From JBHENC01 sp051000345 (lineage in GTDB: Bacteria; Acidobacteriota; Blastocatellia; Pyrinomonadales; Pyrinomonadaceae), in contig JBPCOJ010000030.1 of the NCBI GenBank assembly GCA_051000345.1, positions 1-61,056 on the forward strand: DNA of 61,056 bases. The letters run 5' to 3'. Below the pieces are notes generated by a model. That model was not told where the DNA came from. It was given only the letters and a program-made list of their open reading frames with translations, and ran no database searches. The position numbers and the translations under genes are program-made. This document shows positions 43,463-52,350 of this stretch, piece by piece (positions within the stretch are counted from its first letter, which is position 1; the number at the start of each line of letters is the position of its first letter).

Positions 43463-43545
43463 TTCGATGCGGTTGGTTGCCACACAGCGACCAACCGCAT
43501 CGAACACTATTCACTTACTGCGGATGAACATGCTACATCCGCAGT
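43463..43545 (-). terminator. Two tandem hairpins after the subtilase gene
   Basis: Stem 1: 10 base pairs, 43517-43526 with 43536-43545. Stem 2: 15 base pairs, 43463-43477 with 43490-43504 (12-base loop). They begin 7 bases after the subtilase stop and precede the next gene's leader. No T run; intrinsic termination or mRNA 3' stabilisation is possible. Confidence 0.45.
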
Positions 43546-43551
43546 CTCTTC

Positions 43552-45399
43552 TTACGGCTGGCCGAATCGTTGACGATACTCGGCTGAGTCGGTGAAGGCG
43601 GCGATCAGTGCAATATGCCCCGCATCGCTCGCCGGACTGCCGTACTGATTGACGTTGTTCAGCCAGAATTGGTATCCATCATCGGTGTCGGGAACATCGC
43701 GCCGCAGGTACGATTGGTAGATCAGATGCACGAATTGCGCGTTAGTGTCGTACCCGGACGGATACGCGTACTGAAAGAAGGATTGCGAGACGAGCACGCG
43801 CCTGTCATGCACACATTGATTGTTGTCGTTGAAGCCCGTGCCGCAGTTATTCGTCATCTGTCCCGTCCAGAAGTCCAGACCGCCTTCATCCGGTTCGTAA
43901 GGGAAAAAATCTCCGTACTGCTGCCAGACGAAAAACCGTTGATTATCAATCGGATTCGTCGTCGTCGGAAGCGAGCCAGTCCAGAGCAGACGGTTAGGTG
44001 AGCCTGTGCCGATGGTGTTCGGGTCTAACTTACTCAGGCTTGAATTGCTCTTGATGAATTGATTTACTCTGTCAGGACAGGTTGAGATCGCCCCGCCCAA
44101 TGGTGCCGCAGGCCCATTGATCGGATAGGCAGAGCACGCGGACATACCGGTGCGGCCTTGCAGGTATAAAGCTATCCCACCGCCCACGTAAGGTGAAGCA
44201 AAAGAAGTGCCTGATCCTGTAACTGTTGCGGTGTCGTTGGTATTTACAGCACTGATAACGTAGAAACCCGGCGCAAATAAATCTAAAAAGCTGCCGAAGT
44301 TGGAGAAACTCGGCTTGGTGTCGCTATTAGGGTCTTCCGCGCCAATGGTGAGAGCTTCTGTTACCCGTGCTGGCGATACATTGCTTGCCTGAAAGCCATC
44401 GTTCCCTGCGGCTACGGCGTAAGTCACTCCGCTTGCTATGGAGTTCCTTACAGCATTATCGATAGAAAACGAACCTGGACTAAACCTTAAACTCATATTT
44501 GCTAAGGTGGGTTGTGACGGATTAGCGTTGTGGGTATCCGTTACCCATTTGATTCCGTTTATTGTGACATCAATAGGGCAACCAGCCTGAAGATTGGCGG
44601 GATCAGTTGCATAGCAAACTTTCACCGAGCCAATTGATACGCCTTTGGCCGCGCCATACGTATTGCCGCCAACAAAGCCAGCGACAGCAGTGCCGTGTCC
44701 TGCACAATCATTGTTGCTGCCGTTGCCACCACCACCCAAGTACTGGCATGGCTCAGACCGTCCTGTTTGGGTGTTTCTATAATTTATAAAATCAGCAGCA
44801 ATGTAAGCGCGTCCGCCGAAATCGGTGTGAGTTGATCGAATGCCGGTATCCAGAATATAGACTCTTGCGCCCGCGCCGGTCGCATTGTATGTGTAGCCAC
44901 CGTTGAGCGGCAGATTCATCTGGTCAATGCGATCCAAACCTGCCTGTGGGCTAGGTTGTACATCTACAGGAGAGCCAAGCGCATTAGATTCTACATAATT
45001 GACCTGTGGATTCTGGCTCATCGCAATTGCTGCCGCTTCGTTCGGCAGTTCAACCGAAAAGCCTTTCAGCACGGTTTCGTAGATAAAGCGGATTTTTCCG
45101 CCGTAAATTTGCGCGAGACTGTTGGCAACGTTCGTTACCTGCTCCCGAAGTTCAGCAACCGTATTTGCTTTGGGAACAGCTTCATCGTTGAGAACAACGA
45201 TGTATTGATTAGGAATCGCATTTGCCAACTTATTGAATTTCGTCGGTGGCGTGTGCGGCAACTCGGTCGGGCGCGGGCGCGAAGCCCTGCCCGGTGCGAA
45301 CTCCGGCGGATATTGAATAGCTTGGCCTAACATTGACACAGGGAATAGCACGAGAGCGACGATGCTCCACGCGACGAGATTGTTCTTAATGTTCTTCAT
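43552..45399 (-). CDS. S8 subtilisin-like serine protease with DUF4214 tail
   Basis: A 615-residue secreted protease. Signal peptide (LVAWSIVALVLFPVSMLGQA), an I9-type inhibitory propeptide (QYIVVLNDEAVPKANTVAEL ... FSVELPNEAAAIA) and a subtilase domain with the triad in YILDTGIRSTH (Asp), CAGHGTAVAGFVGG (His) and GSGTSFASPYVGG (Ser); the oxyanion Asn is in AVAAGNDGF. After about residue 480 a DUF4214-type tail follows (YEPDEGGLDFWTGQMTNNCG, DTDDGYQFWLNNVNQ). All catalytic residues are present. AAGGAG precedes the ATG. It would act outside the cell or at its surface, held or sorted by the shared tail. Confidence 0.93.
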   Translation of the reverse strand: MKNIKNNLVAWSIVALVLFPVSMLGQAIQYPPEFAPGRASRPRPTELPHTPPTKFNKLANAIPNQYIVVLNDEAVPKANTVAELREQVTNVANSLAQIYGGKIRFIYETVLKGFSVELPNEAAAIAMSQNPQVNYVESNALGSPVDVQPSPQAGLDRIDQMNLPLNGGYTYNATGAGARVYILDTGIRSTHTDFGGRAYIAADFINYRNTQTGRSEPCQYLGGGGNGSNNDCAGHGTAVAGFVGGNTYGAAKGVSIGSVKVCYATDPANLQAGCPIDVTINGIKWVTDTHNANPSQPTLANMSLRFSPGSFSIDNAVRNSIASGVTYAVAAGNDGFQASNVSPARVTEALTIGAEDPNSDTKPSFSNFGSFLDLFAPGFYVISAVNTNDTATVTGSGTSFASPYVGGGIALYLQGRTGMSACSAYPINGPAAPLGGAISTCPDRVNQFIKSNSSLSKLDPNTIGTGSPNRLLWTGSLPTTTNPIDNQRFFVWQQYGDFFPYEPDEGGLDFWTGQMTNNCGTGFNDNNQCVHDRRVLVSQSFFQYAYPSGYDTNAQFVHLIYQSYLRRDVPDTDDGYQFWLNNVNQYGSPASDAGHIALIAAFTDSAEYRQRFGQP

Positions 45400-46001
45400 G
45401 GTAGCTCCTTACGTCTTTATGACGTTCATCTTGAGGTTGAGCCACCACCGCACTTTGCGTTAAGATGCCTGCTGTCGAAGGCGGCACATCTTTCCCGCAA
45501 AGTTTGTGGTGAAGGCTGTGTTGCGACAAAGCTCCGTCGCTACGTTGCAAGTAGCGACGGAGCTTCTCATTTTTATCTGCTTTATCTAGCCGAAGTGGAA
45601 AAGGACAAAGGCGCTCGCGCCGCTTCAACACACTTCGACCCGCCAAAGCAACGGTGGTGCTTTGCGGTGAAAAGCGTGTGACAGCGACGAGGGGCTGCAT
45701 CAGCTTTAATCCTTAGGTTAGGCGAACAGGTTAGGCGAACAGGTTAGGCGATGCCGGTGAGGTGATTCTCAACAGCATGTGCATGAATGGCCGGAAAAGG
45801 AAGCATTACAAAAGTAATACCGATTAATCTTTGAGGGCATTCAAGGCCGCGCGAATATACTACAAGATTACTTGCCCTTGCAAGATAAAGTTTATGGCAA
45901 AAGCGGCTACCAATCGCCCGCCCGCACGCCACGCTCACTTCGACCCGGACATCCTTTAAGATAAAGCAAAACTTCTGTCGCCGTAGTCGCAGTGCCTATC
46001 G
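45400..46001. other. Structured gene-free region upstream of the subtilase
   Basis: About 600 bases without a gene. Reading the minus strand, the leader has a compound hairpin at 45442-45512 (CCACCAC, CTTTGCG and AAGAT/GCC blocks each with complements), and a perfect 15-base stem at 45527-45541 with 45549-45563 (7-base loop). Farther upstream is a 13-base tandem repeat (45715-45750). Beyond 45760 I see only low-complexity AT-rich sequence. Confidence 0.5.
45715..45750. repeat. Minisatellite, 13-base unit
   Basis: AGGTTAGGCGAAC repeated exactly twice (45715-45727, 45728-45740) and followed by ten bases of a third copy. Each unit contains GTTAGGC, the same word as an integron core, but no attC structure is present here. 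Confidence 0.9.
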
Positions 46002-46937
46002 TTACTTCTGCCTGCCGACGGCATCACGAATAAAACCCGCGACTCGATCCAGATACTCATCTCCGCCGAATCTTGCGAGGGCGTGATCCGCGCCGCGAAC
46101 GATCAATAATTCTTTCGGTTCGGGAGCCTGTGCGAAAAGCGCGCGGCCTTGCTCGACGGGAATCAATTGGTCTTGGTCGCCGTGCGTGACGAAGACGGGA
46201 CACCGCGCGCCGGATATTTTGTGAACGGAGTCGAAGCGGTTTCTTCCGAGCGGGTGCAAGAAGCGCGGCAGCCAAGGCAAGAGCGCCGATGCCATATCGC
46301 TTGCCGATGTCAAACCGGATTCCACCACCAGCGCGCCGCAGATTTCGCGCGAAGCCAAGTCAATCGCCGCCGTCGTGCCGAGCGATTGCCCGTAGAGCGC
46401 AAGTCGTTCGGGGCGTACTTTTCGCTCGCGCAGCAGATAATCGTAAGCGGCGTTTGCATCCGCGAGAAGCGCGCGCTCGTTTGTCATCCTTCCTTCGCTT
46501 CGCCCGTAGCCTCTGTAGTCGAAAATCAAAACATCCAGATTGTTGCCCGCCAGACGTTCGCCGATCCAACCGGCATAACTCAAATTGCCGCCGTTGCCGT
46601 GAAAGTAAAGCACCGTTGCGGCGGCGGGTTGCGTGCGCGCATGAAAAAACCATCCGTGCAGGCGCGTGTTATCGCTGGCCTTGAACCACACATCTTCGGC
46701 GTTGGCGGGCAACATCCACGCTTCATCCGGCGTGTAGCGCACGGGATGAAACGTAAGCATCGATTCGAGAAAGCGCCCGCCGAAAAAGACGAGCGCGAGG
46801 ACACTGACAATCGTAAAAATTATTGTGAGCAAGACGCGTTGTTTACGTTGCCGGTGGCCTGAGATTTTTAATTGAAAATATGACGCCACCACTTCCTTCG
46901 GAGCCAAAGCCAGCCAGCACAAAAGAACGCCGCTCAC
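46002..46937 (-). CDS. Alpha/beta hydrolase, membrane-anchored
   Basis: A 311-residue hydrolase of the BEM46/YqiK-like type. One N-terminal membrane helix (VLLTIIFTIVSVLALVFFGG) is followed by a catalytic domain with the oxyanion motif YFHGNGGNLSYAG, the nucleophile LYGQSLGTTAAIDLA (Ser), the acid in FVTHGDQDQLIPVEQG and the His in VRGADHALARFGG. The annotated GTG start is weak; no Shine-Dalgarno sequence lies near it. It separates the FG-GAP gene from the other DUF4214 genes on the same strand. Substrate unknown. Confidence 0.82.
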   Translation of the reverse strand: MSGVLLCWLALAPKEVVASYFQLKISGHRQRKQRVLLTIIFTIVSVLALVFFGGRFLESMLTFHPVRYTPDEAWMLPANAEDVWFKASDNTRLHGWFFHARTQPAAATVLYFHGNGGNLSYAGWIGERLAGNNLDVLIFDYRGYGRSEGRMTNERALLADANAAYDYLLRERKVRPERLALYGQSLGTTAAIDLASREICGALVVESGLTSASDMASALLPWLPRFLHPLGRNRFDSVHKISGARCPVFVTHGDQDQLIPVEQGRALFAQAPEPKELLIVRGADHALARFGGDEYLDRVAGFIRDAVGRQK

Positions 46938-47263
46938 GATTGCTCATAAGCGGCGTTCCGGTGAACTGTTCGGATTGGCCTGTGTGCCGAATCTGTGTGC
47001 GCCTTTTCAAAAAGCGCATCTCACAGACTGACGAGACGGACTAAAATCCTAACAAATTCGGATTATCAGTCCAGAGGTCAGGCCGCAGCCACCTCACTGT
47101 GATTAATACTCATACTTTTTACGATCACCTCCTTTCCAGTGTTGAGAAAATCATAAATGACATTTCCCATCGCGTCAAGCATTCTTTTTTCAAGCACGCG
47201 AGCACGTCATTCAGGCCGCGACGACAACCGCGCGAGACTTGCTTACAAAACGGAAGCGGCGGC
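46938..47263 (-). other. Leader region with extended Shine-Dalgarno and 11-codon ORF
   Basis: 326 bases between the FG-GAP protein gene and the hydrolase gene. On the minus strand it carries a 13-base match to the 16S 3' end (47135-47123), an ATG at 47113 opening an 11-codon frame (MSINHSEVAAA, stop at 47080-47078) and then a nested hairpin (GGACT with AGTCC, AATCC with GGATT, 47039-47073) and a stem-loop with TGCGC arms. The spacing from GGAGG to the ATG is 14 bases, longer than usual. Confidence 0.4.
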
Positions 47264-49219
47264 TCATCGCGCGCACTCTGCATCCGTGCGCGTGACCGCC
47301 GCGCCGAGGCGTTGCTGGTATTCAGCCGAAGTGATAAAGGCGCAGACCATCGCGCGGAAATTGCCCTGCACTTTATTGTTCAAAACGTCGAGCCAGAACT
47401 GGTAGCCGCGCGTATCTTCGTCGCGCCGCAGGTAACCGAAATACTGCATTTGAACGAAGGCGGCGTTGTATTCCTTCTGCGCAAACGCCGCGTTCCAAGT
47501 CAAGCTCTGCAAAACAGATGCGCGGCTCGCGCCCGCGTTCAGCGAAGCAACGGCAGTTTGCCGATCCGTTGAAGACGCAGGAAGTCCGGCTGAATCGAAC
47601 AATTTGTTGACGAACTCCGCGTTGCTCAAGGTGTCGGGATAAAGCTGCTTGAATTGATCGCGCCCGACGAAGGCGGCAACGAGAGCGCTTTGGCTTGCGT
47701 CCATGCCGCTCCCCGTTTCGATCTTCGGACGGTCGAGCGCGAATTCCGCATAGGTCGGACGCCGCCCGAGCGCAGCTTTGTACAAGCGGTAAATGAAATA
47801 ACCGCTTTGCTGAAACTCCGTCTCGATGAAGAACGCGGCTGATATATCAACGCGCTTGTTTCGCAAACACACGGGATCATTCGCGCAGCGATCAATCTCG
47901 TTCGTCCAATAATCGAAACCTCTGTCGTCCGGCTCGCGGCTAAGGAAATCCAGATAGTGTTGATGAACGAAATACGAAGTGTCATCCGGCTTGCCGGGCG
48001 TCGCGTTCACAAGCACGACGTTTACTTCGCCGTTGACGACGACGGCAATATCCGGCCTCGTGTCGCCGTTAAAGTCCGTGACGGCGAGCGAGAGGGCGGC
48101 GACGCCGTCCATCAGTTTGCCCGCGTCCGAGAAAGTCCCGTCGCCTTTGCCTAAGAAGATTTGTACATTGCTGCCTTTGAAAACTCCTGCCGAGACCAGA
48201 TCGAGTTTACCGTCGCCGTTAAAATCCCCCGCCTTAATATCCGTTGGAGTGTTGCCGGGTCGAAAGCTAATGGTCGGCGGCTTGAAGCTTCCGTCGCCGT
48301 TGCCGAAAAGTATTTTCAAAGAGGGCGGGGCTTGTGTGCCGACGGCGACATCGAGTTTGCCATCGCGGTTGAAATCACCGGCGGCAACCGTATATGGCAG
48401 AGACCCGCAGGGAGATTTGATTACCGGCTGAAACGTGCCGTTGCCGTTGCCGAGTAAGACGCCAACATTGCCGCCGCCGATCACGGTGGTCGAGTCGGCG
48501 GTTACTAAATCTATTTTGCCGTCGTTATTGAAGTCACCAATCGCTAAGGTTGAGACATAGAGAGGAACATTGTAGCTAACAGGTTTTTGAAACGTGCCGT
48601 CTGCATTCCCGAGCAGTATGCTCACGCTTCCACTGCTTGGAATAGCCACCGCGATGTCTGCGTCGCCGTCGCTGTTGAAGTCGCCCGCGACAAGCGCGAC
48701 CGGGCCTCTCTCCACAGCGTAGTTGACGGCTGATTGAAATGTGCCGTCGCCGTTGCCGAACAGCACGCTTATGTTGTTTGCGTTGGTGTTGGCTGTGACG
48801 ACATCGAGTTTGCCGTCGTGGTTAAAATCTCCGGCGGTGATTGCGATAGGGTTTGTGCCGACCTGATAATGGTTGGCCTTTTGAAATGTGCCGTCACCCT
48901 TGCCGACGAGAATACCAACATAATTACTGCGACTGCTGGCGACGGCGATGTCCGGTTGACCGTCGCTGTTGAAGTCACCTGCAACAAGCGCGCGCGGCCC
49001 CTCGTCTGTGGAATAACTGCCCGCCGAACCGAAGGTAACGGATTGTCCGGCGGCAAGACGAGAGCTAGCCGTGATCGCAATCAGCGCCATCGAAACACAG
49101 AGCGCCGAACGAAGTAAGTTGCGGTCACGGCGGAGAGTGACGGATGAAGGCAAAGCACGTTTGCGCCATGTGAGCCTGCCGCCTATTTCATCTGTGTTCT
49201 TTGATTTGCTTTCGTTCAT
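47264..49219 (-). CDS. Secreted FG-GAP/VCBS propeller protein with DUF4214 tail
   Basis: A 651-residue exported protein. A signal segment (LCVSMALIAITASSRLAAGQ) leads into about eight FG-GAP-like repeats (GDFNSDGQPDIAVA, VLLGNGNGTFQP, LFGNGDGTFQSA) forming a beta-propeller with Ca-binding D-x-N-x-D-G loops, up to about residue 400. The C-terminal DUF4214 tail has REPDDRGFDYWTNEIDRC and EDTRGYQFWLDVLNN and ends with ECAR, close to the propeller paralogues. AAGGAGG stands seven bases before the ATG at 49219. First gene in the run of shared-tail proteins. Confidence 0.9.
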   Translation of the reverse strand: MNESKSKNTDEIGGRLTWRKRALPSSVTLRRDRNLLRSALCVSMALIAITASSRLAAGQSVTFGSAGSYSTDEGPRALVAGDFNSDGQPDIAVASSRSNYVGILVGKGDGTFQKANHYQVGTNPIAITAGDFNHDGKLDVVTANTNANNISVLFGNGDGTFQSAVNYAVERGPVALVAGDFNSDGDADIAVAIPSSGSVSILLGNADGTFQKPVSYNVPLYVSTLAIGDFNNDGKIDLVTADSTTVIGGGNVGVLLGNGNGTFQPVIKSPCGSLPYTVAAGDFNRDGKLDVAVGTQAPPSLKILFGNGDGSFKPPTISFRPGNTPTDIKAGDFNGDGKLDLVSAGVFKGSNVQIFLGKGDGTFSDAGKLMDGVAALSLAVTDFNGDTRPDIAVVVNGEVNVVLVNATPGKPDDTSYFVHQHYLDFLSREPDDRGFDYWTNEIDRCANDPVCLRNKRVDISAAFFIETEFQQSGYFIYRLYKAALGRRPTYAEFALDRPKIETGSGMDASQSALVAAFVGRDQFKQLYPDTLSNAEFVNKLFDSAGLPASSTDRQTAVASLNAGASRASVLQSLTWNAAFAQKEYNAAFVQMQYFGYLRRDEDTRGYQFWLDVLNNKVQGNFRAMVCAFITSAEYQQRLGAAVTRTDAECAR

Positions 49220-49589
49220 GCTATGCCTCCTTGGGGGCAACGATGGTTGAGGATAAAAGCAAAACGGCGATTGAGGTTTCCGATTGACAACAGCCGTCAG
49301 CGTAAGTGTGTTTCCGTAAAGCTGAAATTTTGAGTTTCGGAGAAAGGCCGTCGCCGATCACCTTACTCAGAACGGCCTCGCCGACCTTTAGCCGGAGCGA
49401 CGATTTACGCCGCAAAGTTTAGCAAACTTTCGCCGCGCCGTATACAATTCCCGACTCGCATCGCCGAAAGTTAAAGCGAAAAGCGTTATAACCTTCGATC
49501 TGCGCGACTCCCTTTATCTTCATCCCGCAACGCTAAAACAATGCCTCTGCACTGCGCGGCACAAGAGCGAAGCGCGCAAGGATCGAGCA
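49220..49589. other. Gene-free region upstream of the FG-GAP gene
   Basis: About 370 bases. Holds an inverted repeat GGCCGT with ACGGCC near 49348-49376 and short A/T-rich stretches; no gene or clear promoter recognised. Confidence 0.4.
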
Positions 49590-51626
49590 TCATGGATTCG
49601 GCTTCATGTAGCGGTCTAGGAAGTCTGCGGTCTTCGTATAAACGACGATCCGGTTGGGAAGCTTGACGAAGCCGTGTCCTTCATCTGGAAAGAGCGTGTA
49701 TTCAACGGGCGCGTTGCGGTCACGCAGGGCTTTGACGATTTGCTCTGCTTCCGTGTATGGCACGCGCGGATCGTTGCGTCCCTGAAAGACCATCAGCGGC
49801 GCGCGTATGCGATTGACTTTGTAGATCGGCGAAACGGACTTCAGGAAGTCGAGATCATTCGCCAGCGTGCCGTATTCGCGTTCGCGCTGCTTGCGGCGAT
49901 AACCGGATGTGTTCGTGAGGTTCGTTTCAAAATTTGCGATGCCGAACATTTCAATCGCCGCCGCCCACAAATCCGGGTACAAGGTGATTGCGGCAAGCGT
50001 CATGTAGCCGCCGTATGAGCCGCCCATCACGGCGATGCGCTTCGGGTCTGCGCCGCCGGAAGCCTTCAGCCAGTCAACCGCCGCCGCCAAATCCTTCACA
50101 GAATCTTCGCGCTTGCGCACATCGTCGAGGTGCGTGAACGTCTTGCCGTAGCCCGTGCTCCCTCGCACATTCGGCGCGAGGATGGCGTAACCGCGCGCGA
50201 GAAAATATTGATACGTCGGATTAAAGCCTGCTGCCTCCTGACCTTCCGGCCCGCCATGCACACTGACGATGACGGGCAGATTGTTGTTCGCGCTGGCAAA
50301 TAAGTTTGTACGCCCTGACGACTCAAATCCGACTGTGCTGACCATCGGCGGCAAAGTGCCGTTGCGCGTTGTAACCTTGACCTCTTTAATCGAACCTGCT
50401 TTCGCCGATGAGTTTTGCGGCCTGTAATACCACGCCGGAATCTCGCGCCCGTCGAATGTTTTATAGCGGATCAATTCCGGTTCGATGAACGAAGTTTGCG
50501 GAATGCCCGCGCGTGAACTGTGCGTGATCTGCGCGATGTTGCGTGCCGAAGTGTCGTAGAGCCAGACATCGGAATTGTAGCGCGCGCCGTTGAAGGCAAA
50601 CGCAAGCTTGCGATTATCCTTTGAAAATTCCAGCCCGCCGACGACGCCTTTGCCCGGCAGCATGACGGGCGCAACAGTTCCCGACAGCTTGCCGTCCGCA
50701 TCAATCTTACGCACGTAAACTTCGCTGAAGCCGTCGCGGTTGATCGTGTACGCGAACATGCGCCCGTCGTCGGACATCGCCGTCCCCGCCAGATCATGCG
50801 GCGTTTCGTCGAGCATCTCGATGCGCTTGCTCCCTAAATCCATTCTGGCGAGTGAATAAAACTCGCGGTTGTTGTTGGTTGCGAAAACGAGGAATCGCCC
50901 GTCGCGCGTGAAATGCGCGCTGCCGAATTGCGACGCGCCATCATGCGGCGTCAAAGGCGTCGCCTGTTTCGTCGCAAGGTCAACGAGAAACAGATCATTG
51001 TCCAGACTGAGTCGATCGCTATCGTGCGAGACGATGAGCTTGCTGTCATCGAACGACCACGCTCCGGGAGAGTTCGAGCCGTTTTGTTGATAGACTAACT
51101 GCTCGCGCCCGGTTGCCACATCCATCGCATAGACATCGAAGAAGTTCGGATCGCGCTTGTTCGAGGCATAACTGATGCGCTTGCCGTCGTGCGACCATGC
51201 GCCGAAATTGTGGCGAATCTTGGGCGCATCGGTCAGCGCTTTGACTTGCGAACCGTCGGGCGAGAGAAGATAAAGCTGCGAATTTTCGTTGCCGCCGACG
51301 GCCTTGCCGAAAATCAGATTCGCGCCGTTTGGCGACCACTCGACGAAATCCACGCGGTCTGTATAAAACGTTAATTGTTCAGGCCAGCCGCCGCGCGCAT
51401 CCACCATCCACACTTGCGGCGTGCCCGTGATATTCGTCAGAAACGCGACGCGATCACCGTTCGGCGAAAGCGCGGGCGACGAAGCGCTGCGCATGTTGAG
51501 ATAGCGCTCGATGCCGTAGCGCTCAGGGGAAAGATTTGCATTTGAAGTTTGCGCGCGTGTCAAAAATAATGGACACGAAAGCAGTACGAGGACGAACGCA
51601 ATCAAAATACTTTGTAGTTTTCGCAT
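49590..51626 (-). CDS. S9 family secreted peptidase (prolyl oligopeptidase / dipeptidyl peptidase type)
   Basis: A 678-residue exported serine peptidase. Signal peptide (SILIAFVLVLLSCPLFL), a propeller of TolB-like repeats (SPNGDRVAFLTN, WSPNGANLIFG, WSHDGKRISYA) over residues 50-370, and a C-terminal alpha/beta hydrolase domain with HGGPEGQEAAGF, VRGSTGYGKTF, nucleophile GGSYGGYMTLAA, acid FQGRNDPRVP and histidine DEGHGFVKL. All three catalytic residues are present. GGAG precedes the ATG at 51626; a TTG five codons earlier is not favoured. Probably degrades peptides in the periplasm or outside. Confidence 0.94.
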   Translation of the reverse strand: MRKLQSILIAFVLVLLSCPLFLTRAQTSNANLSPERYGIERYLNMRSASSPALSPNGDRVAFLTNITGTPQVWMVDARGGWPEQLTFYTDRVDFVEWSPNGANLIFGKAVGGNENSQLYLLSPDGSQVKALTDAPKIRHNFGAWSHDGKRISYASNKRDPNFFDVYAMDVATGREQLVYQQNGSNSPGAWSFDDSKLIVSHDSDRLSLDNDLFLVDLATKQATPLTPHDGASQFGSAHFTRDGRFLVFATNNNREFYSLARMDLGSKRIEMLDETPHDLAGTAMSDDGRMFAYTINRDGFSEVYVRKIDADGKLSGTVAPVMLPGKGVVGGLEFSKDNRKLAFAFNGARYNSDVWLYDTSARNIAQITHSSRAGIPQTSFIEPELIRYKTFDGREIPAWYYRPQNSSAKAGSIKEVKVTTRNGTLPPMVSTVGFESSGRTNLFASANNNLPVIVSVHGGPEGQEAAGFNPTYQYFLARGYAILAPNVRGSTGYGKTFTHLDDVRKREDSVKDLAAAVDWLKASGGADPKRIAVMGGSYGGYMTLAAITLYPDLWAAAIEMFGIANFETNLTNTSGYRRKQREREYGTLANDLDFLKSVSPIYKVNRIRAPLMVFQGRNDPRVPYTEAEQIVKALRDRNAPVEYTLFPDEGHGFVKLPNRIVVYTKTADFLDRYMKPNP

Positions 51627-51760
51627 AGCAGGATTCTCCAAATTGAATTTGGCTTTAGTGTCTCACATCGGTCATTAAAGCCGCGACATCCAGATACACA
51701 TGGGCGAGGATAACGGGCATGATGCGCCGCCGCTTCGCCTGATTCATGGCAGAGAAATGT

Positions 51761-52267
51761 TTAGGACGAAGCCGCCGACGTGTGGTCGTGAACAATTTTC
51801 CAACCCGTCGCGGTGCGGCGAAAGATAAGCGTAAAGCGTCCGTGCGGCGTGTCCTCAGCGCGCGTGAGTTGCCAGCGGCCTGTGGCGACGGCGTAAAACT
51901 CGCTCAAGGGTTTTATCTCCAAATCCGTAAAGGCAAGTGTGCCCATCTTGTCGCGCGAATCGTAATTCTTTTTGTAGCGGTCAAGCACCGTCTGCCAGCC
52001 GCGCGTCAACGTATCGCCGGAAACAAAAACGGTTTGCGCGCTTTGCTCGTAGCCGATCATAAACGCGTCTATGTCGCCGCGATTCCATGCCGCCACCTGC
52101 GCATCCAGAACGGCGCGCACGGCTTTTGATGTTTCGTTTGTTTGCCCGCCGCCGTTGCTTGCTTCGTCGCCGGGCGCGTGCGCTGTCCGGCAACTGCTCG
52201 ATCCGACAACGACGAAAGATGCGAAGGCAAGCGCGGCGAGCGCGCGGTAATTAAACGTGCATGTCAT
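51761..52267 (-). CDS. Secreted DUF4440/SnoaL-like lipoprotein
   Basis: A 168-residue protein with a lipoprotein-type signal (FASFVVVGSSSC, lipid Cys about 26) and an NTF2-like domain: VRAVLDAQVAAWNRGDIDAF, TLTRGWQTVLDRYKKN, and the closing FTLIFRRTATGWKIVHDHTS, where the two histidines and Trp are typical of DUF4440. No clear enzymatic residues; it may bind a small molecule. It lies between the S9 peptidase and a carboxylesterase, both on the same strand. Confidence 0.85.
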   Translation of the reverse strand: MTCTFNYRALAALAFASFVVVGSSSCRTAHAPGDEASNGGGQTNETSKAVRAVLDAQVAAWNRGDIDAFMIGYEQSAQTVFVSGDTLTRGWQTVLDRYKKNYDSRDKMGTLAFTDLEIKPLSEFYAVATGRWQLTRAEDTPHGRFTLIFRRTATGWKIVHDHTSAASS

Positions 52268-52350
52268 AAAAGTTATCAGCTCCTTTTAATCCGGCGTTGT
52301 GCGTATGCACGAGATACACGCGGGCGTAAATTTCAGTTGACAATCAATTG

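Noticed and set aside
45386..45700. 104-codon minus-strand frame before the subtilase
   Set aside because: It overlaps the structured leader and lacks any family pattern; explained by hairpin-rich GC sequence.
45715..45750. Triple GTTAGGC as integron attC sites
   Set aside because: No matching RYYYAAC core within attC distance and no stem; the words are part of a simple tandem repeat.
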